Below are positions 14,879-14,922 of a stretch of 14,922 bases of DNA, one piece after another. The position numbers and the translations under genes were made by a program. A model generated the notes under the pieces. It saw nothing but the letters and a program-made list of their open reading frames with translations. It searched no databases and had not been told where the DNA came from. This stretch comes from Flavobacterium sp. (GTDB lineage Bacteria > Bacteroidota > Bacteroidia > Flavobacteriales > Flavobacteriaceae): assembly GCA_023253295.1 (NCBI GenBank), contig JALRGZ010000160.1, positions 1 through 14,922 on the forward strand, read 5' to 3'. Position 1 is the stretch's first letter, and each line of letters opens with the position of its first letter.

Positions 14879-14922
14879 ATGAAAATTGAAAAAACCAAAA
14901 TTTCATCTTACTTAAACAGTGC
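14879..14922 (+). CDS. Start of an unidentified gene, cut by the window edge
   Basis: An ATG at 14879 opens a frame of 14 complete codons (MKIEKTKISSYLNS) to the window edge. The good promoter just upstream and the opposite orientation to the SDR gene suggest a real gene, perhaps divergently expressed. The fragment is too short to identify. Confidence 0.5.
   Translation, partial: MKIEKTKISSYLNS

Overview
The window is low-GC DNA from a member of the Bacteroidota, most likely a Flavobacterium-like flavobacterium. This rests on AT-rich intergenic DNA, the lack of Shine-Dalgarno sequences before most starts, -7 boxes of the Bacteroidota TAnnTTTG type, and a gene content typical of polysaccharide-degrading flavobacteria. 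The genus is an inference. Nearly all genes lie on the minus strand.

Region 1 (1-5612) is a carbohydrate segment. A secreted GH115 alpha-glucuronidase (2113-5070) is followed by a secreted GH95 alpha-L-fucosidase/alpha-L-galactosidase (1-2019, whose C-terminus runs off the window). Together they fit removal of side chains from complex glucuronoxylan. A hairpin terminator separates the two genes. The GH115 gene has a 5' region with a candidate promoter, a LacI-type palindrome and a strong terminator-like hairpin only 30 nt before its start codon.

Region 2 (5613-12065) is a tightly packed six-gene operon for phenylalanine/tyrosine catabolism. In transcription order it holds a Glu/Leu/Phe/Val-type amino acid dehydrogenase, homogentisate 1,2-dioxygenase (hmgA), 4-hydroxyphenylpyruvate dioxygenase (hppD), fumarylacetoacetase (fahA), a flavin-reductase-like FMN protein, and phenylalanine 4-hydroxylase (phhA). 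It ends in a clear terminator at 5498-5530. Phenylalanine would be hydroxylated to tyrosine, converted to 4-hydroxyphenylpyruvate (possibly by the dehydrogenase), oxidised to homogentisate, ring-opened to maleylacetoacetate, and finally cleaved to fumarate and acetoacetate. No maleylacetoacetate isomerase or tyrosine aminotransferase gene is present in the window. A divergent Lrp/AsnC regulator (12247-12711, plus strand) is the obvious candidate controller.

Region 3 (12901-14922) holds a second two-gene minus-strand unit: a short-chain dehydrogenase and an FAH-family hydrolase. The pair resembles the last two steps of the non-phosphorylative L-fucose (L-fuconate) pathway, giving pyruvate and L-lactate. 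A perfect 8-bp inverted repeat precedes it. At the far edge a plus-strand gene begins at 14879 behind a near-leaderless promoter and is cut after 14 codons. GH95 at one end releases L-fucose or L-galactose and the pathway at the other end would use such sugars, so the two ends may be metabolically linked across the tyrosine operon.

I found no CRISPR array, tRNA, rRNA or intact mobile element, and no clearly new multi-gene system. The most interesting points are the GH115 leader hairpin and operator, the unexplained flavin-reductase-like gene in a tyrosine operon lacking an isomerase, and the operator-like repeats before the L-fuconate genes.
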